64,000 nucleotides of DNA from Alcanivorax profundi (GCF_003597125.1 NZ_QYYA01000001.1:868001-932000), one strand, 5' to 3'. Positions 1-9,015 are shown, numbered from the stretch's first letter. Notes: generated by a model from the letters alone, not told the origin. Made by a program: numbers and translations.

Positions 1-582
1 AGCCTCACCGGGGCTAGAGAAATCAACAGAAACACTGTCGGCAATCCAGATACCCACCAGCCCGAAAACCAGAATGCCTCCGATCTTCAGGATACCTATA
101 AAGGAAGCCACGCCCTGAATCATTCGGTTGCCCAACAGATTGATCATAAACGCGGCCAGAATTAGTGAGACGCCAAGAATGGGCACCATGCGGCCACTTT
201 CATCGCCATCGAACAGTTGCATGGTGTAAGAACCGAAGGTTCGCGCAAGAAAGCTCTGGGCAATCACCATCGAGAAATACATCAGCAAAGCATTGAAAGC
301 CGTCGGTAACCGATTGCCATAGGCTTTGTGCAGGTACATGCCTATGCCCCCGGCTGACGGGTAGGCATTGGAAATTTTGATGTAGGAATAGGCACTGAAG
401 CTTACGATTACCGCCGCGGCCAGAAACGCCAACGGGAAAAGAACGCCAGTCATCTGCGCCATCTGCCCGGTAAGGGCGAAGATACCGGCGCCAATCATGA
501 CACCGGTGCCCAGCATAACAGTTCCCGGAAGTGTAAGACTGCCTTTCTGATAGCGCGTGGTTCTGTCGTGCGTGCTGCTCAT
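1..582 (-). CDS. APC-family amino acid permease, C-terminus outside window
   Basis: This is the 5' part (194 codons) of an integral membrane amino-acid/polyamine/organocation permease. It reads on the minus strand from an ATG at 582, preceded by a strong AGGAGG site, and is open to the window edge. Residues 17-37 form a hydrophobic helix with the APC hallmark glycine-rich break (GVMIGAGIF). Further hydrophobic helices follow near residues 43-63, 95-120, 135-155 and 165-185. The substrate cannot be read from the sequence. It lies 130 bp beyond copB, and a terminator intervenes, so it is probably a separate transcription unit. The family call is secure; the specific role is unknown. Confidence 0.85.
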   Translation of the reverse strand, partial: MSSTHDRTTRYQKGSLTLPGTVMLGTGVMIGAGIFALTGQMAQMTGVLFPLAFLAAAVIVSFSAYSYIKISNAYPSAGGIGMYLHKAYGNRLPTAFNALLMYFSMVIAQSFLARTFGSYTMQLFDGDESGRMVPILGVSLILAAFMINLLGNRMIQGVASFIGILKIGGILVFGLVGIWIADSVSVDFSSPGEA

Positions 583-668
583 ACAACCTCCTGTTGTTTT
601 GAACGGCGTTTGATACTCAATAAATAGCCAATGCTGGCTTGGGTAGATCTCACTTGCATCAATGTCGA

Positions 669-701
669 GAAAAACGGGCCAAAGAAATATCTTTAGCCCC
701 T
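669..701 (-). terminator. Rho-independent terminator after copB
   Basis: On the minus strand a 10-bp stem (GGGCTAAAGA pairing with TCTTTGGCCC, one T-G pair) with a TATT loop is followed by GTTTTTC. It sits just beyond the copB stop and separates the copper operon from the permease. Confidence 0.8.
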
Positions 702-711
702 AAGTACCTGA

Positions 712-1461
712 TCAGAGTGCGATGCGCGCTCCAATCACAGCAAACCAATCTGCTGTACTGCCGCCGTCCGCTTCGGCAAAGTCGGCACTATCGCCGTATT
801 TGCGCTCATGCACCACGCCCACATAAGGCGAGAACGCACGGTCGATCAGATCATAGCTCAACCTGAGTCCGGTTTCGGTAGAAACCAGTCCTTTACCAAC
901 GCCAATTTCCCGGTCCTCGCTAAACGCAACCGTGGCATCCAGCGTTGCCGCCAGAATCCAGTAGTTGGTGAGAAGCAGCTCGTACTCTGCATCCAGTTCG
1001 GCTGACGTATCGCCATCCTTACTGACATACAGGTTTGCATCGATCTCAAACCATTGGGGAGCCAGCCCGGCTACACCGAGAACGGCATATGTACGGTCCG
1101 GCCCCTCGGGCGTATCGAAACGTACGCCCGCTTTGGCGTCGAAGAACTTGGAGATGGGGATCTGGCCGACCAGCTGGTTTTCCAGTGTTTCGTAGGCCTG
1201 CTCCTCTATCTCGTACTCCCCGGTTGTGAGCAACCGGACTTTGAACTCGTCGGTGCCATAGAAAGCATCCGCATTCCAGACGCCCAGTTCCTCGTCATCG
1301 TCGCTGTAGCGGTATTCAAACTCCTCGAATTGAACACCCCAGGTTGTGAGCGGCTGTTTACGAGCGGTGGTGTCGGAGATCATTTCCTGAGCTGTCACCG
1401 CCGTTGAGACACCAATAGAGGCAAGGAAGCTGACTGCGACAATTGATCGAATACAGCTCAT
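712..1461 (-). CDS. copB: Copper resistance protein B (outer membrane)
   Basis: A 249-residue CopB/PcoB-family protein, predicted to be an outer-membrane beta-barrel acting with CopA in periplasmic copper handling. It has an N-terminal signal peptide (residues 1-24, ending TAVTAQ), then a conserved CopB pattern: a [18 protein letters not shown] stretch, 'TEGEY'-like strands, and a C-terminal strand ending in an aromatic/hydrophobic residue. It lacks the long Met-rich N-terminal insertion of plasmid PcoB. The ATG overlaps the copA stop by 4 bp (ATGA), implying translational coupling. The family is clear; its precise role in copper binding is known only by analogy. Confidence 0.9.
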   Translation of the reverse strand: MSCIRSIVAVSFLASIGVSTAVTAQEMISDTTARKQPLTTWGVQFEEFEYRYSDDDEELGVWNADAFYGTDEFKVRLLTTGEYEIEEQAYETLENQLVGQIPISKFFDAKAGVRFDTPEGPDRTYAVLGVAGLAPQWFEIDANLYVSKDGDTSAELDAEYELLLTNYWILAATLDATVAFSEDREIGVGKGLVSTETGLRLSYDLIDRAFSPYVGVVHERKYGDSADFAEADGGSTADWFAVIGARIAL

Positions 1462-3257
1462 ACCTCACCTCCATCTTTGGCAATCACGTCTGTTTTGGCC
1501 TGCGTCGACTCTGGCCCACCTTCAACAATGACCTTGCGGAACATACCAGCGGCCGCGTGATAGGACAGGTGACAGTGGAACGCCCACTGACCGGGCGCGT
1601 CGACCTCGGTTTCCATGTAAACGGTGGTGCCGGGCTGCACACTGACCGTGTGTTTGATCGGGTTCCACTGGCCTGCGCCAACATCAACGATGGACCACAT
1701 ACCGTGCAGGTGCATGGGGTGAGTCATCATGGTTTCGTTGACAAACTTGAAACGGACCCGCTCACCGTATTTGAGACGAATCGGATCGGCGTCTTCATAC
1801 TTGACGCCATTAATGCTCCAGGTATACCGCTCCATATTGCCGGTCAAACGAAGCTCAATTTCCCGGGTCGGCTCGCGAACTTCATACAACGGATCCTGAG
1901 CCTTCAGGTCAGCGTAAGAGAGGAACTTTCCGCCATTGGCAGCTTTGGGCATGAGGCCACTGCCCTTGGCGTAAAAAGGATCGCTTTTTTCTTCTGTCCC
2001 CATCGCCATGGAACCATGGTCCATGCCGGACATGCCGGACATGCCGGACATGCCCGAATGATCCATATCTTTCATGTTGGAATGATCCATACCTTCCATA
2101 TTGGAATGATCCATGCTGCCCATGTTGGAGTGGTCCATCCCGGACATATCTCCCGAGCTGCTCATATCCATGTTCCCATGATCCATGCCAGACATGCTGC
2201 CATGGTCCATACCGGGCATACCGCTCATATCAGCCATGGTCAGACGCGCTGGTTCACGCATTGGTGGCACAGACCCTTCCATACCCTTTTCGGGGGCCAG
2301 CGTCGCTCTTGCATAGCCTGAACGTCCCATGGATTCGGCAAAAATGGTATAAGCCTGCTCATCTTTCGGGCGCACGATCACATCGTAGGTTTCCGCTACA
2401 CCGATCCGGAACTCGTCCACACTGACCGGCTGAACGTTGTTGCCATCAGCCTGGACAACCGTCATATCCAGACCGGGAATCCGGATGTCGAAGTAGGTCA
2501 TCGCCGAAGAGTTGATAAAACGCAGCCGGATGCGCTCGCCCGGCTCAAAGAGTCCGGTCCAGTTCTGGTCCGGCCCTTTACCATTGATCAGGCCCGTAAA
2601 GCCATGCACGTCTTCGACGTCTGCTTTCATCATGCGCATGCCACCCCAGGCCATGCGATCCCGAACTGTGTTCATAAAACCGTTCTCGGACACATCCGAG
2701 AAAAACTCGCCCACGGTCTGCTGATCGCGGTTGTAATAATCAGTCATCATTTTCAAGTTGCGCATGATGCGATCACCGGAATGCGGGTGTTTGTCGGTCA
2801 ATTGGACGACGTATTCGCGGTCGTAACGGAACGGTTCACGCCCCTCGGGTTCGATAACGATGGAACCGTAGGCGCCATCCGGCTCCTGAAAACCAGAGTG
2901 GCTGTGGAACCAGTAGGTGCCCGCTTGCTGGATGGGAAATTCGTAGGTAAAGGTTTCACCCGGCTTGATGCCCGGGAAACTGATACCTGGTACTCCATCC
3001 TGATCGAAAGGAAGGATCAGACCGTGCCAGTGAATGGACGTCATCTCATCCAGATTGTTGGTCACGTTGATCCTGACGTTTTCGCCTTCTTTGAAGCGCA
3101 TCACCGGCCCCGGAGATACGCCATTGTATCCAATGCCTTCTTTCACGAAATCGCCAGTATCAATTTTTACCCGGTCGACCGTCAGGTCGTACTCACCAGC
3201 CATAACCATGGCTGGCATCAGCAGGCTTAAAAGTCCTGTCAGTAGGCGTGTTTTCAT
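1458..3257 (-). CDS. copA: Multicopper oxidase CopA (copper resistance)
   Basis: A 599-residue periplasmic multicopper oxidase of the CopA/PcoA family, presumed to oxidise Cu(I) or sequester copper. Three cupredoxin domains are visible. The copper ligands are HWHG (about residue 77) and HSHSG (about 119) in domain 1, and HPMHLHG and the [12 protein letters not shown] type-1/type-3 site near the C-terminus (about 505-570). Residues 341-420 are a Met/His/Asp-rich linker of MDHSNM-type repeats. The N-terminus ([20 protein letters not shown]) looks like a Sec signal; I see no twin-arginine motif, unlike classic CopA. It lies between copI and copB in one operon. Confidence 0.95.
   Translation of the reverse strand: MKTRLLTGLLSLLMPAMVMAGEYDLTVDRVKIDTGDFVKEGIGYNGVSPGPVMRFKEGENVRINVTNNLDEMTSIHWHGLILPFDQDGVPGISFPGIKPGETFTYEFPIQQAGTYWFHSHSGFQEPDGAYGSIVIEPEGREPFRYDREYVVQLTDKHPHSGDRIMRNLKMMTDYYNRDQQTVGEFFSDVSENGFMNTVRDRMAWGGMRMMKADVEDVHGFTGLINGKGPDQNWTGLFEPGERIRLRFINSSAMTYFDIRIPGLDMTVVQADGNNVQPVSVDEFRIGVAETYDVIVRPKDEQAYTIFAESMGRSGYARATLAPEKGMEGSVPPMREPARLTMADMSGMPGMDHGSMSGMDHGNMDMSSSGDMSGMDHSNMGSMDHSNMEGMDHSNMKDMDHSGMSGMSGMSGMDHGSMAMGTEEKSDPFYAKGSGLMPKAANGGKFLSYADLKAQDPLYEVREPTREIELRLTGNMERYTWSINGVKYEDADPIRLKYGERVRFKFVNETMMTHPMHLHGMWSIVDVGAGQWNPIKHTVSVQPGTTVYMETEVDAPGQWAFHCHLSYHAAAGMFRKVIVEGGPESTQAKTDVIAKDGGEV
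2000..2237 (-). repeat. Coding tandem repeat: Met/His-rich copper-binding linker in copA
   Basis: Imperfect 18-21-bp tandem units inside copA encode repeated MDHSNM / MDHGSM / MSGM peptides, around residues 341-420. Methionine and histidine clusters of this kind bind Cu(I) in CopA/PcoA proteins. The region is a likely site of copy-number variation between strains. Confidence 0.85.
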
Positions 3258-3345
3258 CTTTTTCTTACTCCAAACTGCACTTCGTTGAAGCAGGGCTGGA
3301 AAACAGTCCCAACCCGTGCATTCGCGGGGTTGTCAGTACGCCGGT

Positions 3346-3879
3346 TTACTCAAAGTTAACGTCACCGTACATGCCGGCCTGGTAGTGGCCTGGCACGTTG
3401 CATGCGAACTCAATGTCGCCTTTTTCCGTAAACTTCCAGACAACTTCCTTGCTCTGTCCGGGCTCAAGCAACACGCTGTTTGGATCGTCATGCTTCATGG
3501 TTTTTCCGTTGCCCATGTCCATGCTCATCATGTCGTGATTCAGCTTCCCGCCCTGAATCACGCCGTGCTCTACCATCATCATCATTTCCTCCTGATGCCC
3601 CTCATGCATCTCAGGTGTGCCGATGTTGAACTCGTGAACGAGGTTCCCCTTGTTCTCCACCACGAACCGCACCGTTTCCCCGGGGCTTACGATGATTGAT
3701 TCCGGTTCATAGTAATTGTCGTACATTTCGACTGTTATGGTTCGGCTGGCCTCTGAGGCTTTGCCGGGCTCACCACTCGCAGCGCCGTGATCATGTCCTC
3801 CACCATGGGTTCCAGCGGCAAAGGTGGTCGCCGACAATAAGATAGTTGCGGCAGCAACGAGGAATTTTGATACGGTCAT
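3346..3879 (-). CDS. copI: Cupredoxin-domain copper resistance protein (CopI-like)
   Basis: A 177-residue secreted cupredoxin. It has a signal peptide (residues 1-22, cleavage after TTFA), then a His/Gly-rich N-terminus (GTHGGGHDHG), then a plastocyanin-like fold from about residue 45. Likely type-1 copper ligands are His in LVHEFN (about 83) and the C-terminal C-x4-H-x4-M set (CNVPGHYQAGM). A Met/Glu/His-rich insertion (about 95-130) contains an MMMM run. It is the first gene of the copI-copA-copB operon, with AGGAG at a good distance. CopI proteins confer copper tolerance in other proteobacteria; the symbol is assigned by similarity of architecture. Confidence 0.8.
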   Translation of the reverse strand: MTVSKFLVAAATILLSATTFAAGTHGGGHDHGAASGEPGKASEASRTITVEMYDNYYEPESIIVSPGETVRFVVENKGNLVHEFNIGTPEMHEGHQEEMMMMVEHGVIQGGKLNHDMMSMDMGNGKTMKHDDPNSVLLEPGQSKEVVWKFTEKGDIEFACNVPGHYQAGMYGDVNFE

Positions 3880-3978
3880 ATATCTTCTCCTTTGAACAGC
3901 TTTGGCCCTGAGGGCCGGGTTGTCTCACTCAAAACTTGAGCAATATCCAGAAGCGGTTGCTACCATCGCTCAGCAACC

Positions 3979-3993
3979 TGAATCCAGGCTGAA
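3979..3993. promoter_or_regulatory. Candidate response-regulator binding repeat between cop operon and its two-component system
   Basis: Two direct CTGAA repeats, 10 bp apart, lie in the 203-bp divergent region between copI and the response regulator. Head-to-tail repeats with about one helical turn are the usual OmpR/PhoB-family layout. This is a candidate only. Confidence 0.3.
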
Positions 3994-4082
3994 AATCGGA
4001 ATTATTTTTTGTTCTGGCACAATTCAGCTTGGGCAGCGACACTGACGGACTCTGATGCTCAATTTAGAAAGGCAGTTCAGGA

Positions 4083-4751
4083 ATGAGATTACTTCTGGTG
4101 GAAGATGACTACCTGCTGACAAATGGGCTAAGCGCCCAACTGGAAAAGGCCGGTTTCAGCGTGGATACCGCCCGTACAGCGCGGGAAGCCCGGCACCTCG
4201 GGCAGCAGGAAAGTTACCGCGCCGGTATTCTTGACCTGGGCCTGCCCGACGGCAACGGCCTGGACGTACTGAAACAGTGGCGGACGCATAAGGTCAGTTT
4301 CCCGGTGTTGATCCTGACCGCCAGGGGAGACTGGCAGGACAAGGTCAATGGCTTGAAGGCCGGCGCCGATGATTACCTCGCGAAGCCTTTCCAGACCGAA
4401 GAGCTGATTGCCCGACTTCACGCCATCGTCCGGCGAAGCGAAGGCAGAATAATGGATACCCTGACAGCGGGCCGGTTCGAGCTGGACGAAAATCGCCAGA
4501 CGTTAAGGGCCGGTGACGAGACCGAACATAGCCTGACCGGTACGGAGTTCCGTTTGCTCCGATGTCTGATGAGTCGTCCCGGGCAGGTTTTCTCGAAAGA
4601 ACAGCTTTTCGACCAGCTATACAGCATCGACGACATACCCAGCGAGAACGTGATCGAAGCGTATGTGCGGCGGCTCAGGAAGCTGGTGGGACCGGACACC
4701 ATCAAGACCCGACGTGGTCAGGGGTACCTGTTCGATGCCGATAGCCGCTAG
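4083..4751 (+). CDS. OmpR/PhoP-family response regulator
   Basis: A 222-residue DNA-binding response regulator. The receiver domain (1-118) has the acidic pair EDD at 7-9, phospho-acceptor Asp51 (ILDLGLPDGNG) and the switch lysine in DYLAKPF. The C-terminal winged-helix domain (about 125-220) carries the typical LTGTEFRLL and VIEAYVRRLRKL signatures. The sequence is of the PhoP/QseB type. It is divergent from copIAB and overlaps the sensor kinase start by 17 bp. Regulation of the copper operon is inferred from position alone. Confidence 0.92.
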   Translation: MRLLLVEDDYLLTNGLSAQLEKAGFSVDTARTAREARHLGQQESYRAGILDLGLPDGNGLDVLKQWRTHKVSFPVLILTARGDWQDKVNGLKAGADDYLAKPFQTEELIARLHAIVRRSEGRIMDTLTAGRFELDENRQTLRAGDETEHSLTGTEFRLLRCLMSRPGQVFSKEQLFDQLYSIDDIPSENVIEAYVRRLRKLVGPDTIKTRRGQGYLFDADSR

Positions 4752-6105
4752 ACCTCGCTCAGTCAGGGGGATGCTCCTGATTCTGCTGCTTCCGGCCGGC
4801 ATTGGTCTGATGGCACTGGCTTGGATCATCCATGGGGCCTTGCTGGAGAGGATGACCATGGACTTAGTAGAACGCCGCTTGAAAGATGAGGTAGCTTTTC
4901 TGGAACACCAGATCCGCCAATCCGGTGGCCAGATTGATACACTCCAGACCGGCGACTATTTTCAGGAAGTGCTCCTCCACGCCTTCGCCATCGCCATCGC
5001 TTCTCCGTCTGGGCAGTCCATCTCACCGGAGACCTGGACTCCGATTCTGAGGCCGTTGCTCACCTCCGGGCAGGAGGGAGCCGTGAGAGCCAGGGATGCT
5101 GAGGTACCAGCTGCGCCTTCCCAAATGCTTGGGTATCGCCGTGCCTTCACGGTCGACGGAAACCCCTTCGTGATCATTGTTGCCGAGGATATGGAGGCGC
5201 TTCATCGGAGCCAGGCCAAACTCCATATCTGGACTGCCGTCGTCTCGGTTTTACTGGTCATTCTGATGATCGGGAGCATATGGCTGGGAATCACTCTGGC
5301 CCTGCGGTCAATAGCGGGCCTTCAGATGAACCTGAAAAAACTTCAGTCAGGCGAGCTCTCCCGTATTAACGCAGACGGCCCGGAGGAGTTCCAGCCCCTC
5401 GTCCGGCAACTCAATCGACTGCTGGATTCACTGGATGACCGGCTGGAACGCTCCCGTGACGCACTTGCCAACCTTTCCCACAGCGTGAAAACCCCCATAG
5501 CGGCTGTCAGACAGATCCTGGAAGACACCAGTCGCCCGCTCGATGAGAAGCTGAGATGGGAAATGGCGGCGCGCCTCGACGACATAGATGCTCAGCTTGA
5601 GGCCGAAATGCGGCGAAGCCGGTTTGCGGGTCCACAGGTCGGCCAAAGTGTATGTCCGATCAAACAGGCCCGGGATCTGCTGTGGATGCTTGGCCGCCTC
5701 TACCCCGATAAATCTTTTGAATTGTCAACGGATCTGCCTGAAAACCATCGCTGGCCTGTCGAGGAGCATGATCTGAACGAAATCCTTGGCAACTTGCTGG
5801 ATAACGCAGGCAAATGGTCATCCCGCTGGGTGGAGCTCACGCTGAGTGAAGATCAAGAGCAGTTAAAAATTATCATCAGCGACGACGGAGCGGGCGTATC
5901 AGAAACAGCCCACTCACAATTGGGCAAGCGAGGATTGAGGCTGGACGAGCAAACACCCGGTCATGGATTGGGGCTGGCTATTGTCCACGCAATAGTTGAG
6001 CGTTATCAGGGACAGGTTCATTACACGTCCAGTAAGGTAGGAGGCCTTACTGCAGTTGTTGTAATCCCTGGTTCTGATCGATTCGGCGACCGGTCAGACA
6101 ACTGA
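4735..6105 (+). CDS. Sensor histidine kinase (PhoQ-like)
   Basis: A 456-residue membrane sensor kinase. TM1 spans residues 13-34, a periplasmic sensor runs from about 35 to 162, and TM2 from 165 to 188. A HAMP region follows, then the HisKA helix with His249 in NLSHSVKTP, and an HATPase_c domain (N box NEILGNLLDNA, G boxes DDGAGV and GHGLGLAIV). I chose the ATG at 4735, which overlaps the response-regulator gene and has an AGGGG about 10 bp upstream; a further ATG at 4771 is possible. The periplasmic domain has few His or Met residues, so direct copper sensing is not evident. Partner of the preceding regulator. Confidence 0.9.
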   Translation: MPIAARPRSVRGMLLILLLPAGIGLMALAWIIHGALLERMTMDLVERRLKDEVAFLEHQIRQSGGQIDTLQTGDYFQEVLLHAFAIAIASPSGQSISPETWTPILRPLLTSGQEGAVRARDAEVPAAPSQMLGYRRAFTVDGNPFVIIVAEDMEALHRSQAKLHIWTAVVSVLLVILMIGSIWLGITLALRSIAGLQMNLKKLQSGELSRINADGPEEFQPLVRQLNRLLDSLDDRLERSRDALANLSHSVKTPIAAVRQILEDTSRPLDEKLRWEMAARLDDIDAQLEAEMRRSRFAGPQVGQSVCPIKQARDLLWMLGRLYPDKSFELSTDLPENHRWPVEEHDLNEILGNLLDNAGKWSSRWVELTLSEDQEQLKIIISDDGAGVSETAHSQLGKRGLRLDEQTPGHGLGLAIVHAIVERYQGQVHYTSSKVGGLTAVVVIPGSDRFGDRSDN

Positions 6106-6568
6106 CACCTTCACCCTCCATTCTCTATGCTTCAAGTCAAATTCATCAATAGTTGGGATGATGATTTGGAGTCTCGTCCAGCCTGTTCAATCTCGACCGC
6201 TCTATAATGAGCTTTCCCTGAAGGATACTGAATCTACACCCACTAACACTACTTGCTCTACTTGCAACCCAAAACAGCAAACCGATGCTTTTGATCATGA
6301 ATTTTATACCCCCCCCTTTCACTGCATGCCAGAGCCCGCCTTGTGCGGGCTTTTTCATGCCGTTTTGGAGTTTCTATGGATATTCGAGCGAGCTGGGCCT
6401 GTACCACGTACAGGGCTACGTTAATCCTGAGGAGATTATCAGTACGGCGGCCACCATTTTGTATGGCTGAAAGGTGTCTAGCAAACCGGTGGCGATTCAG
6501 TTGATCTTACCTTTGCATGAGAGTGAGACAGACCGGCATCTCATCGGATTATCTGGTTGATGCTTCAC
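6106..6568. other. 463-bp intergenic region, mostly uninformative
   Basis: Apart from one terminator-like hairpin (6333-6356), I see no gene with a convincing start and ribosome site here. A short open frame near 6370-6470 has protein-like composition (ending near TILYG) but no family I recognise. It may be the edge of the metal-resistance insertion. Confidence 0.5.
6333..6356 (+). terminator. Rho-independent terminator hairpin
   Basis: AGCCCGC and GCGGGCT form a perfect 7-bp stem with a 5-nt loop, followed by TTTTT. It is more than 200 bp after the sensor kinase stop but is the first terminator downstream on that strand. Confidence 0.7.
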
Positions 6569-6976
6569 CTACTGCTGGTGCATGTTTCCTTCGCTAATTC
6601 CAGCAAGAACCCCACACGCCTCAACTTCCCGGTCATCGTTGCAACTCGCTCTCAGTGAAACGAGTTGTTTCTCAAGCGCTTGCAGAGCGGTTATCTGCGA
6701 CCGCACATGAGAGATGTGATCATCGAGCAAGGCGTTGACGGCGGTACAAGGCTGATGAGGGTCGTCCTGATAGCTCTGTAGTTCGTGAATCTCAGCCAGT
6801 GACAGGCCCAGGATTCTGCAGCGACGGATGAAGGCCAGCCCCTCACCATGCTTCTCGGTATAGACACGGTAACCGTTGTCCTGCCGATCAGGCGGCGGCA
6901 ACAAGCCCTGCTGTTCATAGAAGCGGATCGTCTGTGTTTCGACCCCTACCAACTGCGCCAACTGACCAATGCGCAT
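6569..6976 (-). CDS. cadR: MerR-family regulator, CadR/PbrR type (Cd/Pb responsive)
   Basis: A 135-residue MerR activator. The N-terminal winged helix begins MRIGQLAQLVGVETQTIRFYE and a dimerisation helix follows (about 80-115). Metal-binding cysteines fall at 77, 112 and 121, matching the spacing of CadR and PbrR; an extra Cys is at 53. I use the ATG at 6976 because it starts the conserved MRIG motif; an upstream GTG/ATG frame would add five residues. It is divergent from the CDF transporter, whose promoter contains a MerR-type stretched spacer. The exact metal (Cd, Pb, Zn or Hg) cannot be decided, and the His-rich tail of P. putida CadR is not seen. Confidence 0.85.
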   Translation of the reverse strand: MRIGQLAQLVGVETQTIRFYEQQGLLPPPDRQDNGYRVYTEKHGEGLAFIRRCRILGLSLAEIHELQSYQDDPHQPCTAVNALLDDHISHVRSQITALQALEKQLVSLRASCNDDREVEACGVLAGISEGNMHQQ

Positions 6977-7007
6977 CAGCCTCCTCCCCAACGGATTCTT
7001 TACTCTA

Positions 7008-7038
7008 TTGACCTTATAGTAGCTTTATAGTTTTAAAT
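7008..7038 (+). promoter_or_regulatory. MerR-type operator/promoter of the CDF gene
   Basis: TTGACC (7008-7013) and TTAAAT (7033-7038) are separated by 19 bp, the over-long spacer typical of promoters that MerR proteins untwist. The spacer carries an imperfect dyad (ACCTTATAG ... CTTTATAGTT). This matches the PbrR/CadR operator pattern and lies between the two divergent starts. Confidence 0.75.
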
Positions 7039-7071
7039 GGTACCACAACATTGTTCAAGTGGAGTCGTATC

Positions 7072-7968
7072 ATGAGCAAATCCTGTGGTGGCGCCTGTGG
7101 CGGTGATGCAACGTCCGCAGCGGATACCGATATACAGGCCTCCTCCGAGGCGCCAGGGAGATGGGTCAGTGTTTATGCCGTGCCGAAGATGGACTGTCCA
7201 TCAGAAGAACGAATGATTCGCCTAGCCCTGAACGGCTTTGAGGAGATTCGGGCGCTGTCCTTCGACTTGTCGAACCGCCGGCTGAAGGTCGTGCATGACG
7301 GCGAGGTCGAGCCCGTCACCTCGAAACTGAAGACCTTGGGGCTAGGCGCCTCGCTTCAGGAAACCGTCGCTGCAAATCCGGAGACCATCAAGGCCGCCGA
7401 GTTTTCGGCAGCTTCTGCTAAGCAAGAATCCGGGATCCTGCGCTGGTTGCTCGGCATCAATGCACTTCTGTTCGTGGTGGAAATGACTGCCGGTCTGATC
7501 GCCCAGTCCACCGGCCTGATTGGAGAATCCCTGGACAATTTTGCCGATGCGGCGGTGTACGGGCTTGCCCTTTATGCGGTTGGACATAGCGTGAAAATGC
7601 AGGTACGTGCCGCGCATCTTGCTGGTGTACTGCAACTGATCTTGGCTGTGGGCGTGCTCGTAGAGGTGGTGAGACGCTTTGTATTCGGTAGTGAGCCTGA
7701 ATCGCTGGTGATGATGGCTATCGCATTCGTCGCATTGATTGCCAATACCAGTTGTCTGCTGCTCATATCCAAACATCGGGAAGGCGGGGCGCACATGAAG
7801 GCAAGCTGGATATTCTCGGCCAACGACGTGGTGATCAACCTGGGGGTCATCACCGCCGGCGCCCTGGTCGCGTGGACCGGGTCCAATTATCCGGATCTGA
7901 TTATCGGCACCATATCGGGAGTCATTGTACTTAACGGGGCCAGGCGTATTCTGGCGTTGAAGGGTTAA
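7072..7968 (+). CDS. CDF-type cation efflux protein with HMA-like N-terminal domain
   Basis: A 298-residue inner-membrane cation transporter. The Cys-rich N-terminus (SCGGACGG) is followed by a heavy-metal-associated-like domain (about 30-95, with a KMDCPSEE motif in place of the usual CxxC). A cation diffusion facilitator membrane domain follows, with about six helices from residue 123. The helix-2 motif is LDNFAD (DxxxD) and the helix-5 motif is NDVVIN, which differ from the canonical HxxxD pair. The ATG at 7072 has GGAG upstream. It forms an operon with lspA (4 bp apart) and is opposite cadR, which points to Cd/Pb/Zn export. The substrate is inferred. Confidence 0.85.
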   Translation: MSKSCGGACGGDATSAADTDIQASSEAPGRWVSVYAVPKMDCPSEERMIRLALNGFEEIRALSFDLSNRRLKVVHDGEVEPVTSKLKTLGLGASLQETVAANPETIKAAEFSAASAKQESGILRWLLGINALLFVVEMTAGLIAQSTGLIGESLDNFADAAVYGLALYAVGHSVKMQVRAAHLAGVLQLILAVGVLVEVVRRFVFGSEPESLVMMAIAFVALIANTSCLLLISKHREGGAHMKASWIFSANDVVINLGVITAGALVAWTGSNYPDLIIGTISGVIVLNGARRILALKG

Positions 7969-7972
7969 ATAA

Positions 7973-8485
7973 TTGCTCATTATTGGCAACAAGCACTCGT
8001 CGTATGCCCTGTTTTCCATATCGAGCCTGCTGGCAGCGTCAGATCAGGCTGCAAAGTGGCTGGTGCAGCAATCAATGGCCTATGGCGAGTCTATTTCAGT
8101 GACCCCGTTCTTTAACTGGGTGCACGTATGGAACACCGGTGCCGCATTCAGTCTTTTTGCGAATGGCGGAGGCTGGCAGCGCTATTTTTTAATCGGAATC
8201 GCGGTGGTGGTCTCGATTTTCCTGATCAAGCTGATTCTTGAAAATCGTCATAAAGGAGAAGCCTTCGCTTACAGTCTTATCCTCGGTGGCGCCATGGGCA
8301 ACCTGATTGACCGAATATTTCGCGGCTACGTTGTGGATTCCTTTGATTTCTATTGGCGGGACTGGCACTGGCCGGCCTTTAATCTGGCTGATATTGCTAT
8401 TGTCACCGGTGCCTTGCTTTTCGTTTCCGGCAGTTTGTTGGGCGAAAAAACAAACACCAATACAAACCCAGATAGGCAAGGCTGA
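7973..8485 (+). CDS. lspA: Signal peptidase II (metal-cassette copy, PbrC-like)
   Basis: A 170-residue inner-membrane lipoprotein signal peptidase (A8 family). The conserved blocks are SDQAAKWLV (about 23-31), VWNTGAAFS (52-60), GNLIDRIFRGYVVDSFDFY (109-127) and FNLADIAI. The two catalytic aspartates are Asp122 and Asp140. The start is a TTG at 7973, four bases after the CDF stop; no better ATG precedes the conserved N-terminal motif. LspA homologues travel with lead/cadmium genes (pbrBC and similar cassettes), so this is probably an extra copy rather than the housekeeping gene, which would be expected near ileS. Confidence 0.9.
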   Translation: MLIIGNKHSSYALFSISSLLAASDQAAKWLVQQSMAYGESISVTPFFNWVHVWNTGAAFSLFANGGGWQRYFLIGIAVVVSIFLIKLILENRHKGEAFAYSLILGGAMGNLIDRIFRGYVVDSFDFYWRDWHWPAFNLADIAIVTGALLFVSGSLLGEKTNTNTNPDRQG

Positions 8486-8794
8486 CGTTACAGCTATGAA
8501 CGCCATTGGGAAGAATGTGCGGTTCGCTAAGCGTGGGCTTCTTATCGTGTTTTGCTCAGACCCGGCAAGCGGGTCATCCTGTAGATAGTCCATCGCAAGT
8601 TCATTTGCCAGGTCTAAAACCTTGAAGGCAAGCGATCGGAGAATGCGGAGGCCTTCCGTATCGCGCAGCGGCTAGATGAGTTCTTGGAGAATGAATTCAA
8701 CCTCCCCTCCCCCCTACAACTTCCTGACGACACAAAACCGCTTGAACGAAAATAGTGAATTAAAGCCTGATACCGGTTCTACATGATAGGAATA
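8486..8794. other. 309-bp intergenic region with a gene remnant
   Basis: No complete gene is visible. A 46-codon open frame without a start codon lies at 8618-8755 (see separate entry). The composition is more AT-rich than the flanking core genes. Confidence 0.5.
8618..8755 (+). pseudogene. Possible C-terminal gene remnant
   Basis: This frame encodes 45 residues with protein-like composition (EAFRIAQRLDEFLENEF, then LPSPLQLPDDTKPLERK and a TAG), but has no in-frame start codon after the preceding stop. The codon pattern and amphipathic helix suggest the 3' end of a truncated gene. I do not recognise the family. Confidence 0.3.
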
Positions 8795-9010
8795 TCATTC
8801 ATCGGTTAGAAAAATAGCAGCAGGAAGCGAGAGAGCGTCGCTAATCTGGTAGATTTTGAGCAGAGTAATGTTCTTTTCGCCACGCTCAATGTGACCCATA
8901 TAGCTGCGGTCCAAGCCTGCTAAACTTGCAAGCTCCTCTTGGGATAGGCCTTTCTGCTTTCGCATTGCTCTAACCTTTGCGCCAAATGCCTGAAGACGAG
9001 CATTGCTCAT
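8795..9010 (-). CDS. XRE-family transcriptional regulator (C-protein-like)
   Basis: A 71-residue protein made almost entirely of one Cro/C1-type helix-turn-helix (residues 7-63: VRAMRKQKGLSQEELASLAGLDRSYMGHIERG). Size and sequence resemble the controller proteins of restriction-modification systems and small autoregulators, but no restriction or methylase gene is adjacent. A perfect TCTCAC-N6-GTGAGA palindrome lies 6 bp upstream of its start, suggesting autoregulation. It faces the SEC-C gene at 9098. Confidence 0.85.
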   Translation of the reverse strand: MSNARLQAFGAKVRAMRKQKGLSQEELASLAGLDRSYMGHIERGEKNITLLKIYQISDALSLPAAIFLTDE

Positions 9011-9015
9011 GGAAG

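Noticed and set aside
1443-2321. Long plus-strand open frame antisense to copA
   Set aside because: A shadow of the GC-rich, Met/His-repeat-coding copA sequence; no start signal or family.
3316-3699. Plus-strand frame antisense to copI
   Set aside because: Explained entirely by the copI coding sequence.
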